The translations under genes were made by a program, and so were the position numbers. 64,000 bases of DNA, from positions 3,806,501 through 3,870,500 of the forward strand of contig NZ_JBFOHP010000002.1 in NCBI RefSeq assembly GCF_040907265.1, given 5' to 3'. Positions 55,362 to 63,516 of this stretch are shown piece by piece. Origin of the DNA: Streptomyces sclerotialus (GTDB taxonomy: Bacteria > Actinomycetota > Actinomycetes > Streptomycetales > Streptomycetaceae). The notes under the pieces were generated by a model. The model saw only the letters and a list, made by a program, of their open reading frames with translations. It had not been told where the DNA came from and did not search any database. Each line of letters begins with the position of its first letter. Within the stretch, counting starts at the first letter, position 1.

Positions 55362-56597
55362 ATGAGTGCTGCTACTCCTCCCGCACAGTCCCCTACCGAG
55401 CGTCGTGTGTCGGCCCGTGTCGGCGCGATCTCCGAGTCCGCCACGCTGGCCGTGGACGCCAAGGCGAAGGCCCTCAAGGCCGCCGGGCGCCCGGTGATCG
55501 GCTTCGGCGCCGGTGAGCCCGACTTCCCGACCCCCGACTACATCGTCGAGGCCGCCGTCGAAGCCTGCCGCAACCCCAAGTTCCACCGCTACACGCCGGC
55601 CGGCGGCCTCCCGGAGCTGAAGTCCGCGATCGCCGCGAAGACGCTGCGCGACTCGGGGTACGAGGTCGAGGCCGCCAACATCCTGGTGACCAACGGCGGC
55701 AAGCAGGCCATCTACGAGGCGTTCGCGGCCGTCCTCGACCCGGGCGACGAGGTCATCGTCCCGGCCCCGTACTGGACCACCTACCCCGAGTCGATCCAGC
55801 TCGCGGGCGGTGTCCCGGTCCCGGTCGTGGCCGACGAGACCACCGGTTACCGCGTGAGCGTGGAGCAGCTGGAGGCGGCCCGTACGGAGAACACCAAGAT
55901 GGTGCTCTTCGTGTCGCCGTCCAACCCGACCGGCGCGGTCTACAGCCGCGAGCAGGTCGAGGCGATCGGCCGCTGGGCCGCCGAGCACGGCCTGTGGGTC
56001 ATGACGGACGAGATCTACGAGCACCTCGTCTACGGCGACGCGGAGTTCTCCTCGCTGCCGGTCGTCGTCCCGGAGCTGCGCGAGAAGTGCATCGTCGTCA
56101 ACGGCGTCGCCAAGACGTACGCCATGACCGGCTGGCGGGTGGGCTGGGTCATCGGCCCGAAGGACGTCATCAAGGCCGCGACCAACCTGCAGTCGCACGC
56201 CACGTCGAACGTCTCCAACGTCGCGCAGGCCGCCGCCATCGCGGCCGTCTCCGGCGACCTGAAGGCCGTCGACGAGATGAAGGTCGCCTTCGACCGCCGC
56301 CGCAAGAAGATCGTCCAGATGCTCAACGAGATCGACGGCATCGTGTGCCCCGAGCCCGAGGGCGCGTTCTACGCGTACCCCTCGGTGAAGGGGCTGCTCG
56401 GCAAGGAGATCCGGGGCAAGCGGCCGGAGACCAGCGTGGAGCTGGCCGAGGTCATCCTGGAGGAGGCCGAGGTCGCGGTCGTCCCGGGCGAGGCCTTCGG
56501 TACGCCGGGCTACCTGCGCCTCTCGTACGCGCTGGGTGACGAGGACCTCGTCGAGGGCGTGTCGCGCATCCAGAAGCTGCTGGCCGAGGCGGAGTGA
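55362..56597 (+). CDS. pyridoxal-phosphate aminotransferase, aspartate type (class I/II)
   Basis: 411 residues. Probably aspartate or prephenate/aspartate aminotransferase of the I-gamma subgroup. Motifs: [15 protein letters not shown] near the start, [54 protein letters not shown] and the PLP-lysine segment [17 protein letters not shown] (Lys near residue 250), with the substrate Arg in [12 protein letters not shown] at 55362. Divergent from tRNA-Trp-secE; followed by a short terminator. Confidence 0.92.
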   Translation: MSAATPPAQSPTERRVSARVGAISESATLAVDAKAKALKAAGRPVIGFGAGEPDFPTPDYIVEAAVEACRNPKFHRYTPAGGLPELKSAIAAKTLRDSGYEVEAANILVTNGGKQAIYEAFAAVLDPGDEVIVPAPYWTTYPESIQLAGGVPVPVVADETTGYRVSVEQLEAARTENTKMVLFVSPSNPTGAVYSREQVEAIGRWAAEHGLWVMTDEIYEHLVYGDAEFSSLPVVVPELREKCIVVNGVAKTYAMTGWRVGWVIGPKDVIKAATNLQSHATSNVSNVAQAAAIAAVSGDLKAVDEMKVAFDRRRKKIVQMLNEIDGIVCPEPEGAFYAYPSVKGLLGKEIRGKRPETSVELAEVILEEAEVAVVPGEAFGTPGYLRLSYALGDEDLVEGVSRIQKLLAEAE

Positions 56598-56611
56598 ATC
56601 CTCACCTACGG

Positions 56612-56635
56612 ACAACCGTAGGTGACCTGTGAGAC
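56612..56635 (+). terminator. terminator after the aminotransferase
   Basis: Perfect 10-base arms (TCACCTACGG) with an ACAA tetraloop, starting 15 bases after the stop. Short but complete stem. Confidence 0.75.
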
Positions 56636-56775
56636 GCGCCTAGGAACGTTCCTGGGCGGGCTCGTGAGGCGGCGGATCCCGAAGTTGTCCGGGATCCGCC
56701 GCTCGCTTGTTCTCGGAACCCTCCGTTCGGGGAGAGGCCTACCGGATCGGCGGTTGTGTGCGGCAAGATCCTGGA

Positions 56776-57795
56776 ATGGAGCGTGTCCGAGATCTCCGTC
56801 TGCTGCCCAAGGCCCATCTGCATCTGCACTTCACCGGCTCGATGCGGTCCTCGACCCTGCTGGAGCTCGCCGAGAAGTACGGCGTCCACCTGCCGGAGGC
56901 GCTGAGCGGGGGTGAGCCGCCGAAGCTGCGGGCGACCGACGAGCGCGGCTGGTTCAGATTCCAGCGGCTGTACGACATCGCGCGGTCCTGTCTGAGATCG
57001 CCCGAGGACATCCGGCGGCTGGTGCGCGAGACGGCCGAGGAGGACGTCCGGGACGGCTCCCGCTGGCTGGAGATCCAGGTCGATCCCACCTCGTACGCGC
57101 CCCGGCTGGGCGGACTGATCCCGGCGCTGGAGATCATCCTCGACGCGGTGGCGGACGCCTCCCGCGAGACCGGCCTCGGGATGCGCGTCCTGGTCGCCGC
57201 GAACCGCATGAAGCACCCCCTGGACGCCCGCACGCTGGCCCGGCTCGCGGTGCGCTACGCCGACCACGGGGTGGTGGGTTTCGGCCTCTCCAACGACGAA
57301 CGGCGCGGTTTCGCGCGCGACTTCGACCGGGCGTTCGCGATCGCCCGGCACGGCGGGCTGCTGGCCGCGCCGCACGGCGGTGAGCTGTCGGGCCCCGCCA
57401 GCGTCCGGGACTGCCTGGACGACCTGCACGCCGGCCGGGTCGGGCACGGCGTACGGGCCGCCGAGGACCCGTACCTGGTGAAGCGGCTGGCGGACTCCGG
57501 CGTGACCTGTGAGGTGTGCCCGGCCTCGAACGTGGCGCTGGGCGTGTACGAGAAGCCCGAGGACGTGCCCCTGCGGACGCTCTTCGACGCGGGCGTGCCG
57601 ATGGCGCTGGGCGCGGACGACCCGCTGCTGTTCGGGGCCCGGCTGGCGGCGCAGTACGAGATCGCCCGCGAGCACCACGGCTTCTCGGACGCCGAACTGG
57701 CCGAGCTGGCCCGGCAGTCGGTACGCGGCTCCCGCGCGCCGCTGGACGAGCAGCGGCGGATGCTGGCGGACATCGACGCCTGGCTGGCGGCCTGA
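56776..57795 (+). CDS. adenosine deaminase family protein
   Basis: 339-residue metal-dependent amidohydrolase of the adenosine/adenine deaminase group. Metal ligands H16 and H18 are in KAHLHLHFTGS (His replaces the usual Glu before them). The catalytic His and Glu region reads APHGGELSG; RVGHGVRA, CEVCPASNVALG and LGADDPLLFG complete the active-site set. ATG at 56776; the open frame upstream is rejected. Preferred substrate cannot be decided: adenosine is likeliest, but other aminopurines are possible. Confidence 0.85.
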   Translation: MERVRDLRLLPKAHLHLHFTGSMRSSTLLELAEKYGVHLPEALSGGEPPKLRATDERGWFRFQRLYDIARSCLRSPEDIRRLVRETAEEDVRDGSRWLEIQVDPTSYAPRLGGLIPALEIILDAVADASRETGLGMRVLVAANRMKHPLDARTLARLAVRYADHGVVGFGLSNDERRGFARDFDRAFAIARHGGLLAAPHGGELSGPASVRDCLDDLHAGRVGHGVRAAEDPYLVKRLADSGVTCEVCPASNVALGVYEKPEDVPLRTLFDAGVPMALGADDPLLFGARLAAQYEIAREHHGFSDAELAELARQSVRGSRAPLDEQRRMLADIDAWLAA

Positions 57796-57832
57796 GCGCC
57801 GCGCACCCCGCCGGCCCCCGGCGTACGGGCCT

Positions 57833-58435
57833 TCAGCCGATGCCCGTGAGGACCGTACGGGCCACTTCCGCCGCGAAGTCGCCCGCCTCCTCGCCCGCGC
57901 CCGCTTCCGCCTGCGCGAAGGCCGTGAAGAAGACGCGCTGGAAGCAGGCGCCGAGCAGCAGCGCGGCGGCGGCCTCGGGGTCGGCGTCGGCGCGGATGCG
58001 GCCGCGGTCCCGTTCGCGGCGCAGGTAACGGGCGAGCTGGTCGCGTGGTTCGCGCGGCCCCGTGCCGAGCTCCGCCAGGCCTTCCTGGTGCCGCCGCAGC
58101 AGCGCGGGTTCGGCGAAGAGTGAGCCGGCGATCGGCAGGGTCTGCGTATACAGGTCCAGGGCCCGGCGGGCGACGGCGGTCAGGCACTCCTCGACGGTTC
58201 GCTCCCCCGGGTCGGCGGTGAGCTCCTCCAGGAGCGGGCCGACACTCGGGAGCCGTTCCTTCAGCACCCGCACGAAAATCTCTTCCTTGTTCGCGAAGTG
58301 CTTGTAGAGCGCGGCCTCGGAGCAGCCGGCGGCGCGCGCGATCTCTTTGGTCGTGGTGCGGGCGAGCCCGGCGGTGCGCAGGAGTTCGTGGGCCGCGTCG
58401 AGGATCCTGGCGGGCGTTGACTTCGGGGTGGGCAT
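57833..58435 (-). CDS. TetR family transcriptional regulator
   Basis: 200 residues. Helix-turn-helix at about residues 27-54 (TTTKEIARAAGCSEAALYKH and FANKEEIF); the remainder is a helical ligand-binding domain without a recognised ligand. The ATG at 58435 abuts a 23-bp palindrome that also lies in the promoter region of the divergent oxidoreductase gene. It therefore very likely represses both itself and that neighbour. No convincing ribosome site precedes the ATG, so a leaderless transcript is possible. Confidence 0.9.
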   Translation of the reverse strand: MPTPKSTPARILDAAHELLRTAGLARTTTKEIARAAGCSEAALYKHFANKEEIFVRVLKERLPSVGPLLEELTADPGERTVEECLTAVARRALDLYTQTLPIAGSLFAEPALLRRHQEGLAELGTGPREPRDQLARYLRRERDRGRIRADADPEAAAALLLGACFQRVFFTAFAQAEAGAGEEAGDFAAEVARTVLTGIG

Positions 58436-58458
58436 TCACTCACCCTAAGGGTGAGTGA
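58436..58458. promoter_or_regulatory. TetR operator palindrome
   Basis: Perfect 11-base arms around one central base: TCACTCACCCT-A-AGGGTGAGTGA. It occupies the 54-bp gap between the divergent tetR-type and NAD(P)-binding genes and touches the regulator's start codon. The size fits a TetR dimer site. Confidence 0.85.
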
Positions 58459-58489
58459 GTACTTACCCACCTGCCTCAGGAGGTACGTC

Positions 58490-59134
58490 ATGACACTTCG
58501 GCTCACGGTCTTCGGCGCGACCGGCGGCATCGGACAGGAGATCGTCAAGCAGGGCCTGGCGGCGGGTCACGAAGTGACGGCCGTGGTGCGCGACCCCGCG
58601 CGGCTGACGGCCTCGGGGCCCGGTCTGGAGGTGTTCCGGGCGGACCTCGCGGACCCGGAGACGCTGCGCCCGGCGGTGGCGGGGCGGGACGCGGTCCTCT
58701 CCGGGCTGGGCGCGCGCTCCCGTAAGGAGGCGGTGGCGGGGGCCGCCACCCGGGTGACGGTTCCCGTACTGCGCGCCATGGAGGCGGAGGGTGTGCGGCG
58801 CCTCCTGGTGGTGAGCGCGGCACCCGTGGGCCCGGCCCCCGAGGGCGATCCGCTCCTCGACCGCGCCGTACGGGCGGTGATCAGCGCGCTCCTGAAGGAC
58901 GTCTACACCGACCTCACCGCCATGGAGGCCGAGCTGGCCCGCTCCGCGACGGACTGGACCGCCGTACGCCCGCCGAAGCTGACCGACGGCCCGCTGACCG
59001 GCACGTACCGTACGGCGGTCGGCACCGGGCCGCGCAGCGGCCGCACCGTCTCCCGTGCCGACGTGGCCCACGCGATGCTCGCGATGATCGGCGACCCGAC
59101 CACCGTGAAGCGGGGCGTGGGCGTGGCCTACTAG
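58490..59134 (+). CDS. NAD(P)H-binding oxidoreductase-like protein
   Basis: 214 residues, atypical short-chain dehydrogenase (NAD_binding_10 / NmrA-like). N-terminal nucleotide motif TVFGATGGIGQEIVKQGLAA, then AVVRDPARL and ADLADPETL. There is no Tyr-x3-Lys catalytic pair, so it may act as a redox sensor or a reductase of the BVR-B/NmrA type. ATG at 58490 after CAGGAGGTACGTC. Divergent from and presumably repressed by the neighbouring TetR protein. A second member of this family is cut by the right edge of the window. Confidence 0.85.
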   Translation: MTLRLTVFGATGGIGQEIVKQGLAAGHEVTAVVRDPARLTASGPGLEVFRADLADPETLRPAVAGRDAVLSGLGARSRKEAVAGAATRVTVPVLRAMEAEGVRRLLVVSAAPVGPAPEGDPLLDRAVRAVISALLKDVYTDLTAMEAELARSATDWTAVRPPKLTDGPLTGTYRTAVGTGPRSGRTVSRADVAHAMLAMIGDPTTVKRGVGVAY

Positions 59135-59168
59135 GTCACGCGGGCGCCCTCAGGCCACGCGGCTCTCC

Positions 59169-60224
59169 TCAGAGCCCGACACCCACCATCACCGGCTCGT
59201 TCACCAGCGTCACTCCGAAGGCCGCGCGCACCCCGTCGCGCACCTCGCGCGCCAGGGAGAGCAGGTCCTCCGTCGTCGCCGCCCCCCGATTGGTGAGCGC
59301 GAGCGTGTGCTTGGTGGAGATGCGGGCCGGCCCGTCGCCGTAACCCTTGGTGAAGCCGGCCTTGTCGATGACCCAGGCGGCCGAGGTCTTGGTGCGCCCG
59401 TCCTCGGTGGGGAAGGCGGGCGGCATGACGTCGTCGCCGAGACGTTCGTGCACCTTGGTGACGAACTCCTTGTACTCCTCCGCCGAGAGGACCGGGTTGG
59501 TGAAGAACGAACCCGCCGACCAGGTGTCGTGGTCTTCCGGGTCCAGGACCATGCCCTTGCCGGCGCGCAGCTTGAGCACCGTCTCGCGGGCGGCCGCGGC
59601 GGGCACCCGGTCCCCGGCCTCGACGCCGAGCACGCGGGCGGTCTCGGGGTACTTGATGGGCGCGGACAGGCCGCCGGCGTCCTCCAGGGCGAAGCGGACG
59701 CGCAGCACGACGTACCGGTCGGGGTGCTCCTTGAAGCGGCTGTGCCGGTACGAGAAGTCGCACTCGGCGTTCGTCAGCGTCACCGTCTCGTCCGCCTGGC
59801 GGTCGAACGCGATCACTTCGGTGATGGTGGACGACACCTCCTGGCCGTACGCGCCCACGTTCTGGATGGGCGTGGCGCCCGCCGAGCCGGGGATGCCGGC
59901 CAGGCACTCGACGCCCGCCAGGCCCGCCTCGACCGTACGGGCCACGGCCTCGGACCAGTTCTCGCCGGCCGCGAGGGTCAGCGCCGTGCCGTCCAGCTCG
60001 AAGCCGCGGGTCGCGATGCGCAGCGCGGTGCCCTCGAAGCCCTTGTCGCCGATCACCAGATTGGAGCCGCCGCCGATGAGCAGCAGCGGCGTGCCGCTCG
60101 CGTCGGCCGCGCGGACGGCGGCGATCACCTCGTCGTCGGTCGTGGCCGTGACGAGCCGCGCGGCGGGCCCTCCGAGCCGGAAGGTGGTCAGGGGGGCGAG
60201 AGGGGCGTCGTGAAGTTCCTGCAC
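59169..60224 (-). CDS. murB: UDP-N-acetylenolpyruvoylglucosamine reductase
   Basis: FAD-dependent enzyme making UDP-MurNAc, the second committed step of peptidoglycan synthesis. 351 residues, GTG start at 60224. FAD domain: TTFRLGGPAARLV, LIGGGSNLVIGD, AGIPGSAGATPIQNVGAYGQ. Catalytic region: DFSYRHSRFK, then SAGSFFTNPVLS with the proton-donating Ser, and the C-terminal VNEPVMVG. Convergent with the NAD(P)-binding gene. Downstream of two MaoC-type genes on the same strand. Confidence 0.96.
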   Translation of the reverse strand: MQELHDAPLAPLTTFRLGGPAARLVTATTDDEVIAAVRAADASGTPLLLIGGGSNLVIGDKGFEGTALRIATRGFELDGTALTLAAGENWSEAVARTVEAGLAGVECLAGIPGSAGATPIQNVGAYGQEVSSTITEVIAFDRQADETVTLTNAECDFSYRHSRFKEHPDRYVVLRVRFALEDAGGLSAPIKYPETARVLGVEAGDRVPAAAARETVLKLRAGKGMVLDPEDHDTWSAGSFFTNPVLSAEEYKEFVTKVHERLGDDVMPPAFPTEDGRTKTSAAWVIDKAGFTKGYGDGPARISTKHTLALTNRGAATTEDLLSLAREVRDGVRAAFGVTLVNEPVMVGVGL

Positions 60225-60287
60225 CCCTCAAGAGTACGGGGGCGTCCCCAGCACCGGCCGGGAGCGCCCCCTCGCGTACCGGGCGCC

Positions 60288-60722
60288 TCAGGCGAGCCGT
60301 ACGACCGCCCGCGACATGCCGAGCACCTTCTGGCCGGCGCTCGTCGCGGTCAGGTCGACCCGCACCGTCCGCGCCTCGTCGTCCAGCTTCGCCGCGACCT
60401 TCCCGGACACCTCGATCACCGCGCCCTGGTCGTCGTTGGGCACGACCACCGGCTTGGTGAAGCGCACGCCGTACTCGGCCACCGCGGCCGGGTCGCCCGC
60501 CCAGTCGGTCACCACACGGGCCGCCTCGGCCATGGTGAACATGCCGTGCGCGATGACGTCCGGGAGGCCCACCTCCTTGGCGAACTTCTCGTTCCAGTGG
60601 ATCGGATTGAAGTCGCCGGAGGCGCCCGCGTACCGGACGAGCGTGGCGCGCGTCACGGGGAAGGACTGCGCGGGCAGTTCGGTGCCGACCTCGACGTCGT
60701 CGTAAGAGATCTTCGCCGTCAT
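60288..60722 (-). CDS. MaoC-type dehydratase, catalytic subunit
   Basis: 144-residue hot-dog-fold hydratase. It has the hydratase-2 motif with Asp37 and His42 (GASGDFNPIHWNEKFAKEVG) and IAHGMFTMAEAARVV. It resembles HadB, the catalytic subunit of the mycobacterial (3R)-hydroxyacyl dehydratases. Its partner gene lies five bases upstream and lacks that His, so the two probably form a heterodimer. Streptomyces do not make mycolic acids, so the substrate is unclear. Confidence 0.88.
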   Translation of the reverse strand: MTAKISYDDVEVGTELPAQSFPVTRATLVRYAGASGDFNPIHWNEKFAKEVGLPDVIAHGMFTMAEAARVVTDWAGDPAAVAEYGVRFTKPVVVPNDDQGAVIEVSGKVAAKLDDEARTVRVDLTATSAGQKVLGMSRAVVRLA

Positions 60723-60727
60723 CGCTG

Positions 60728-61183
60728 TCAGGCCTCCTCGTCGGCCGCGCGGGCCACCAGCTTGGTGACGGCCGTCACCACGTGCTCGCCGGCTTCGTCG
60801 TACACCTCGCCGCGGACATCGAGGATGTCGTTGCCCGCGAGGGATTTGATCGTCTCGATGGTGGAGGTGACGGTGAGCCGGTCACCGGCGCGCACCGGAC
60901 GGGTGTACGTGAATTTCTGGTCGCCGTGCACCACCCGGCTGTAATCCAGACCCAGCTGCGGGTCCTCGACCACCTGTCCCGCGGCCTTGAAAGTGATCGC
61001 GAACACAAAAGTCGGCGGGGCGATCACATCGGGGTGACCGAGCGCCTTGGCGGCTTCGGTGTCCGTGTAGACCGGGTTCGGGTCACCGATCGCCTCGGCG
61101 AATTCCCGGATCTTCTCGCGGCCCACTTCGTACGGCTCGGTGGGCGGATAGGTCCGTCCGACAAAGGACTGGTCGAGCGCCAT
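60728..61183 (-). CDS. MaoC-type dehydratase, non-catalytic (HadA-like) subunit
   Basis: 151 residues, ATG at 61183 after CCAGGAGGTTGCGAGC. N-terminal MaoC-type hot-dog domain: MALDQSFVGRTYPPTEPYEV, FAEAIGDPNPVYTDTEAAKA, PPTFVFAITFKAAGQ. The position equivalent to the catalytic His is Tyr39, so it is expected to serve as a substrate-binding subunit. Five bases before the catalytic subunit gene. Separated from rpmG by a perfect 16-bp hairpin. Confidence 0.87.
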   Translation of the reverse strand: MALDQSFVGRTYPPTEPYEVGREKIREFAEAIGDPNPVYTDTEAAKALGHPDVIAPPTFVFAITFKAAGQVVEDPQLGLDYSRVVHGDQKFTYTRPVRAGDRLTVTSTIETIKSLAGNDILDVRGEVYDEAGEHVVTAVTKLVARAADEEA

Positions 61184-61221
61184 GGCTCGCAACCTCCTGG
61201 GGTGTCACGCAGGCTCCAACG

Positions 61222-61259
61222 CTACGAGGCCGCCCCCGGGTGTGGGGGCGGCCTCGTAG
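61222..61259 (-). terminator. terminator after rpmG
   Basis: Perfect 16-base arms (CTACGAGGCCGCCCCC) with a 6-base loop, 25 bases after the rpmG stop and 38 bases before the MaoC pair. Confidence 0.92.
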
Positions 61260-61284
61260 TTACTGCTTCAGTGCAGTGCCTTCG

Positions 61285-61449
61285 TTATCGCGTCTCGCGG
61301 TGCGCGGTGTGCGAGTTGCAACGCGGGCAGTGCTTCTTCATCTCAAGACGGTCCGGGTTGTTACGCCGGTTCTTCTTGGTGATGTAGTTCCGCTCCTTGC
61401 ACTCCACGCAGGCCAGCGTGATCTTCGGGCGGACGTCGGTGGCAGCCAC
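61285..61449 (-). CDS. rpmG: 50S ribosomal protein bL33, zinc-binding form
   Basis: 54 residues from GTG at 61449 after an AAGGAG site: [20 protein letters not shown], then [13 protein letters not shown]. Both CxxC pairs (C14/C17, C41/C44) are present, so it is the zinc (C+) form. Streptomyces usually carry a second, zinc-independent copy elsewhere. It follows tRNA-Thr and tRNA-Met, a conserved actinobacterial linkage. Confidence 0.96.
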
Positions 61450-61537
61450 GTGAGTGCTCCTTGACGAACAAGATGGACGGATTAACGCATAAAGAGTAGC
61501 CGATCGGAGGACCGACCCCACAATCGGCTACTGTGTG

Positions 61538-61610
61538 TAGCGGTGACCGGACTTGAACCGGTGACACAGCGATTATGAGCCGCTTGCTCTACCGACTGAG
61601 CTACACCGCT
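61538..61610 (-). tRNA. tRNA-Met (CAT)
   Basis: 73-nt cloverleaf. Acceptor arms AGCGGTG and CACCGCT with discriminator A; anticodon arm AGCGG-CTCATAA-TCGCT gives CAT. A paired first acceptor position indicates elongator Met (or lysidine-modified Ile). CCA not encoded. Confidence 0.95.
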
Positions 61611-61656
61611 GTGATGCATGTGGGACTCACCCGAAGGTGAGTACCTCACACACCAG

Positions 61657-61729
61657 AGCCCCAAAACGGAATCGAACCGTTGACCTTCTCCTTACCATGG
61701 AGACGCTCTGCCGACTGAGCTATTGGGGC
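61657..61729 (-). tRNA. tRNA-Thr (GGT)
   Basis: 73-nt cloverleaf. Acceptor arms GCCCCAA and TTGGGGC with discriminator T; anticodon arm TCTCC-ATGGTAA-GGAGA gives GGT. CCA not encoded. First gene of the tRNA-Thr, tRNA-Met, rpmG unit. Confidence 0.96.
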
Positions 61730-61740
61730 GAGCGATGAAG

Positions 61741-61769
61741 ACATTACACGGCCGACAGCCAAACGTGAA
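61741..61769 (-). promoter_or_regulatory. candidate tRNA-Thr promoter
   Basis: TTCACG (61764-61769), a 17-base spacer and TAATGT (61741-61746) on the minus strand. The start would be about five bases before the tRNA 5' end. Confidence 0.5.
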
Positions 61770-61779
61770 ATCCGTATCG

Positions 61780-62090
61780 GCTCGTCGCCACATCTGCCTC
61801 GTGCACCACACCGGTACGACTATTCCGCGCCTGCTCGAAGGCGCCCGTACCGCGGCCTAGGCTCGGACCACGCTGCGTGATCTTGCACCCTCCAGGGCGC
61901 GTCCGACGGGACGCCGTGGAGACAGGAGCGGCGTCCGGTGCGTGCGATCGCAAGGCGGAGGAGGGAGCCGACGCGAGGGGGTGCCTCCCTGGCCCTTAAG
62001 GCCTTGGGGGAGTCGGTGACTGACGACAACGCCGCGAGCGTGCGTGCCAGGCGTCGCGACGCCGCGGAGACCCATCGGACACGCCCCTAG
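61780..62090. other. gene-free GC-rich block with structured segment
   Basis: Most of the 368-bp gap between tRNA-Thr and the amidohydrolase gene. Short frames on both strands lack ribosome sites and are not convincing. The segment near 61930-62060 contains an imperfect stem (CTCCCTGGCC ... GGCCTTGGGGGAG near 61985-62013) and a block reading GATCGCAAGGCGGAGGAGGG. It has the look of an interspersed Streptomyces repeat, but this cannot be proved from one window because no second copy is present. Confidence 0.35.
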
Positions 62091-62097
62091 GAGCGCG

Positions 62098-63357
62098 ATG
62101 GCCGACAGCAGTCAGCAGCCGAATCCGGGGAAGCCGCACGGGGCCGGCCGTTCCGAGCGGGCCGAGGCGGGCTCTCTGACGCTGTGCGGCGCCCGGCTGG
62201 CGGACGGCCGGACGGTGGACGTGCGGCTCGGCGGCGGGCGCATCGAGGCGGTCGGCACGGCCGGCCGGCTCGACACCCGGGGGCCCCGCATCGACCTGCA
62301 CGGCTACCTGCTGCTGCCGGCCCCGGCCGAACCGCACGCGCACTGCGACACGGCGCTGACCGCCGACTGCGGCGGCCCCGCCTCCGACGACCCGGACGAC
62401 GTGCAGCGCCGCACCACGGAGTCGGCGCTGCTGCACCTCGGGCACGGCTCGACGGCGCTGCGCACGCACGTACGGATCGGTGACGTCTCCGGGCTGCGCT
62501 CCCTGGAGGCCGTCCTGCAGGCCCGCAGGACGCTGCACGGCCTCGTGGACCTCACCGCGGTGGCCGTGCCTCGGCTGCTGACCGGCGCCGCGGGCGCGGA
62601 CGGGCTGGCGATGCTGCGGGACGCGGTGAAGACGGGCGCCACCGTCCTCGGCGGCTGCCCCGACCTGGACCCCGATCCGGCGGGCTACGCGGAAACGGTC
62701 CTGGACCTGGCCGCCGAACACGGCTGCGCCGTCGACCTGCACACCGACGGCGACGACCCGGCCCGGCTGGGGCGGCTGGCCGCGATGGCCGGCGGGCTGC
62801 GGCCCGGCGTGGCGATCGGTCCGTGCGCGGGGCTGGGCCGGATGCCGTGGCGGGTGGCCGCGCGCGCCGCCGAACAGCTCGCGGCGGCCGGTGTCACGGT
62901 CGTCTGTCTGCCGCAGGGCGACTGCGCGGGCCTGGAGCGGCCCTCCTCGCAGGTGACGGGTCCCGCGCCGGTGCGGCTGCTGCGGGCGGCCGGGGTGCGG
63001 GTCACGGCGGGCAGCGGCGCGCTCCGGGACGCGGCGAACCCGGTCGGCCGGGGCGACCCGCTGGAGGCCGCCTACCTGCTGGCGGCGCGCGGCGAGGCGG
63101 GCCCCGACGGCGCGTACGACGCGGTGAGCGCGGCGGCGCGGGAGACGCTGGGCCTCCCTGAGGTGCGGGTGGAGGCGGGTTTCCCGGCCGAACTGCTGGC
63201 CGTGCGCGGCACCTCTGTAGCGGCCGCGCTGTCCCTGGCGTACAGCCGGATCGTGGTCCACCGGGGGCGGGTGGTGGCCCGTACGAGCGCGGTCCGTGAG
63301 TACTGCGACTCGGAGGCGACCGTGGCACTGGAGCTGCCGCGGCAGTCGCAGCGCTGA
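62098..63357 (+). CDS. amidohydrolase-fold protein lacking key metal ligands
   Basis: 419 residues, ATG at 62098 after an AGGAG site. Architecture is that of cytosine-deaminase-like amidohydrolases: N-terminal beta part (LTLCGARLADGRTVDVRLGG), the HxH pair H80/H82 in EPHAHCDTA, VDLHTDG with H215, and GSGALRD-x3-NPVGRGDPLE near 305. Compared with CodA, the acid after H215 is Gly218, the later His is replaced in IGPCAG (about 242), and the metal-binding Asp is replaced by Gly307. It may be inactive or use different chemistry. Confidence 0.82.
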   Translation: MADSSQQPNPGKPHGAGRSERAEAGSLTLCGARLADGRTVDVRLGGGRIEAVGTAGRLDTRGPRIDLHGYLLLPAPAEPHAHCDTALTADCGGPASDDPDDVQRRTTESALLHLGHGSTALRTHVRIGDVSGLRSLEAVLQARRTLHGLVDLTAVAVPRLLTGAAGADGLAMLRDAVKTGATVLGGCPDLDPDPAGYAETVLDLAAEHGCAVDLHTDGDDPARLGRLAAMAGGLRPGVAIGPCAGLGRMPWRVAARAAEQLAAAGVTVVCLPQGDCAGLERPSSQVTGPAPVRLLRAAGVRVTAGSGALRDAANPVGRGDPLEAAYLLAARGEAGPDGAYDAVSAAARETLGLPEVRVEAGFPAELLAVRGTSVAAALSLAYSRIVVHRGRVVARTSAVREYCDSEATVALELPRQSQR

Positions 63358-63516
63358 GAGCGGGCGTACGGCGCGTACGGAGACGCCGCCGGACCTCGGT
63401 GTCCGGCCATGTGCCAGGGGCCCGCTGTGCGCCGGATGGCGTGGAACGCACTCGCCCGACGGCGTGTGCGCGGCTCCGGCGCCCGGCACGTGGCGCGCGG
63501 GCGTACGGTCGGGATC

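Noticed and set aside
61744..62075. Short minus-strand frames between tRNA-Thr and the amidohydrolase
   Set aside because: Overlapping frames in several phases, no ribosome site, Arg/Pro-rich shadows of GC-rich DNA.
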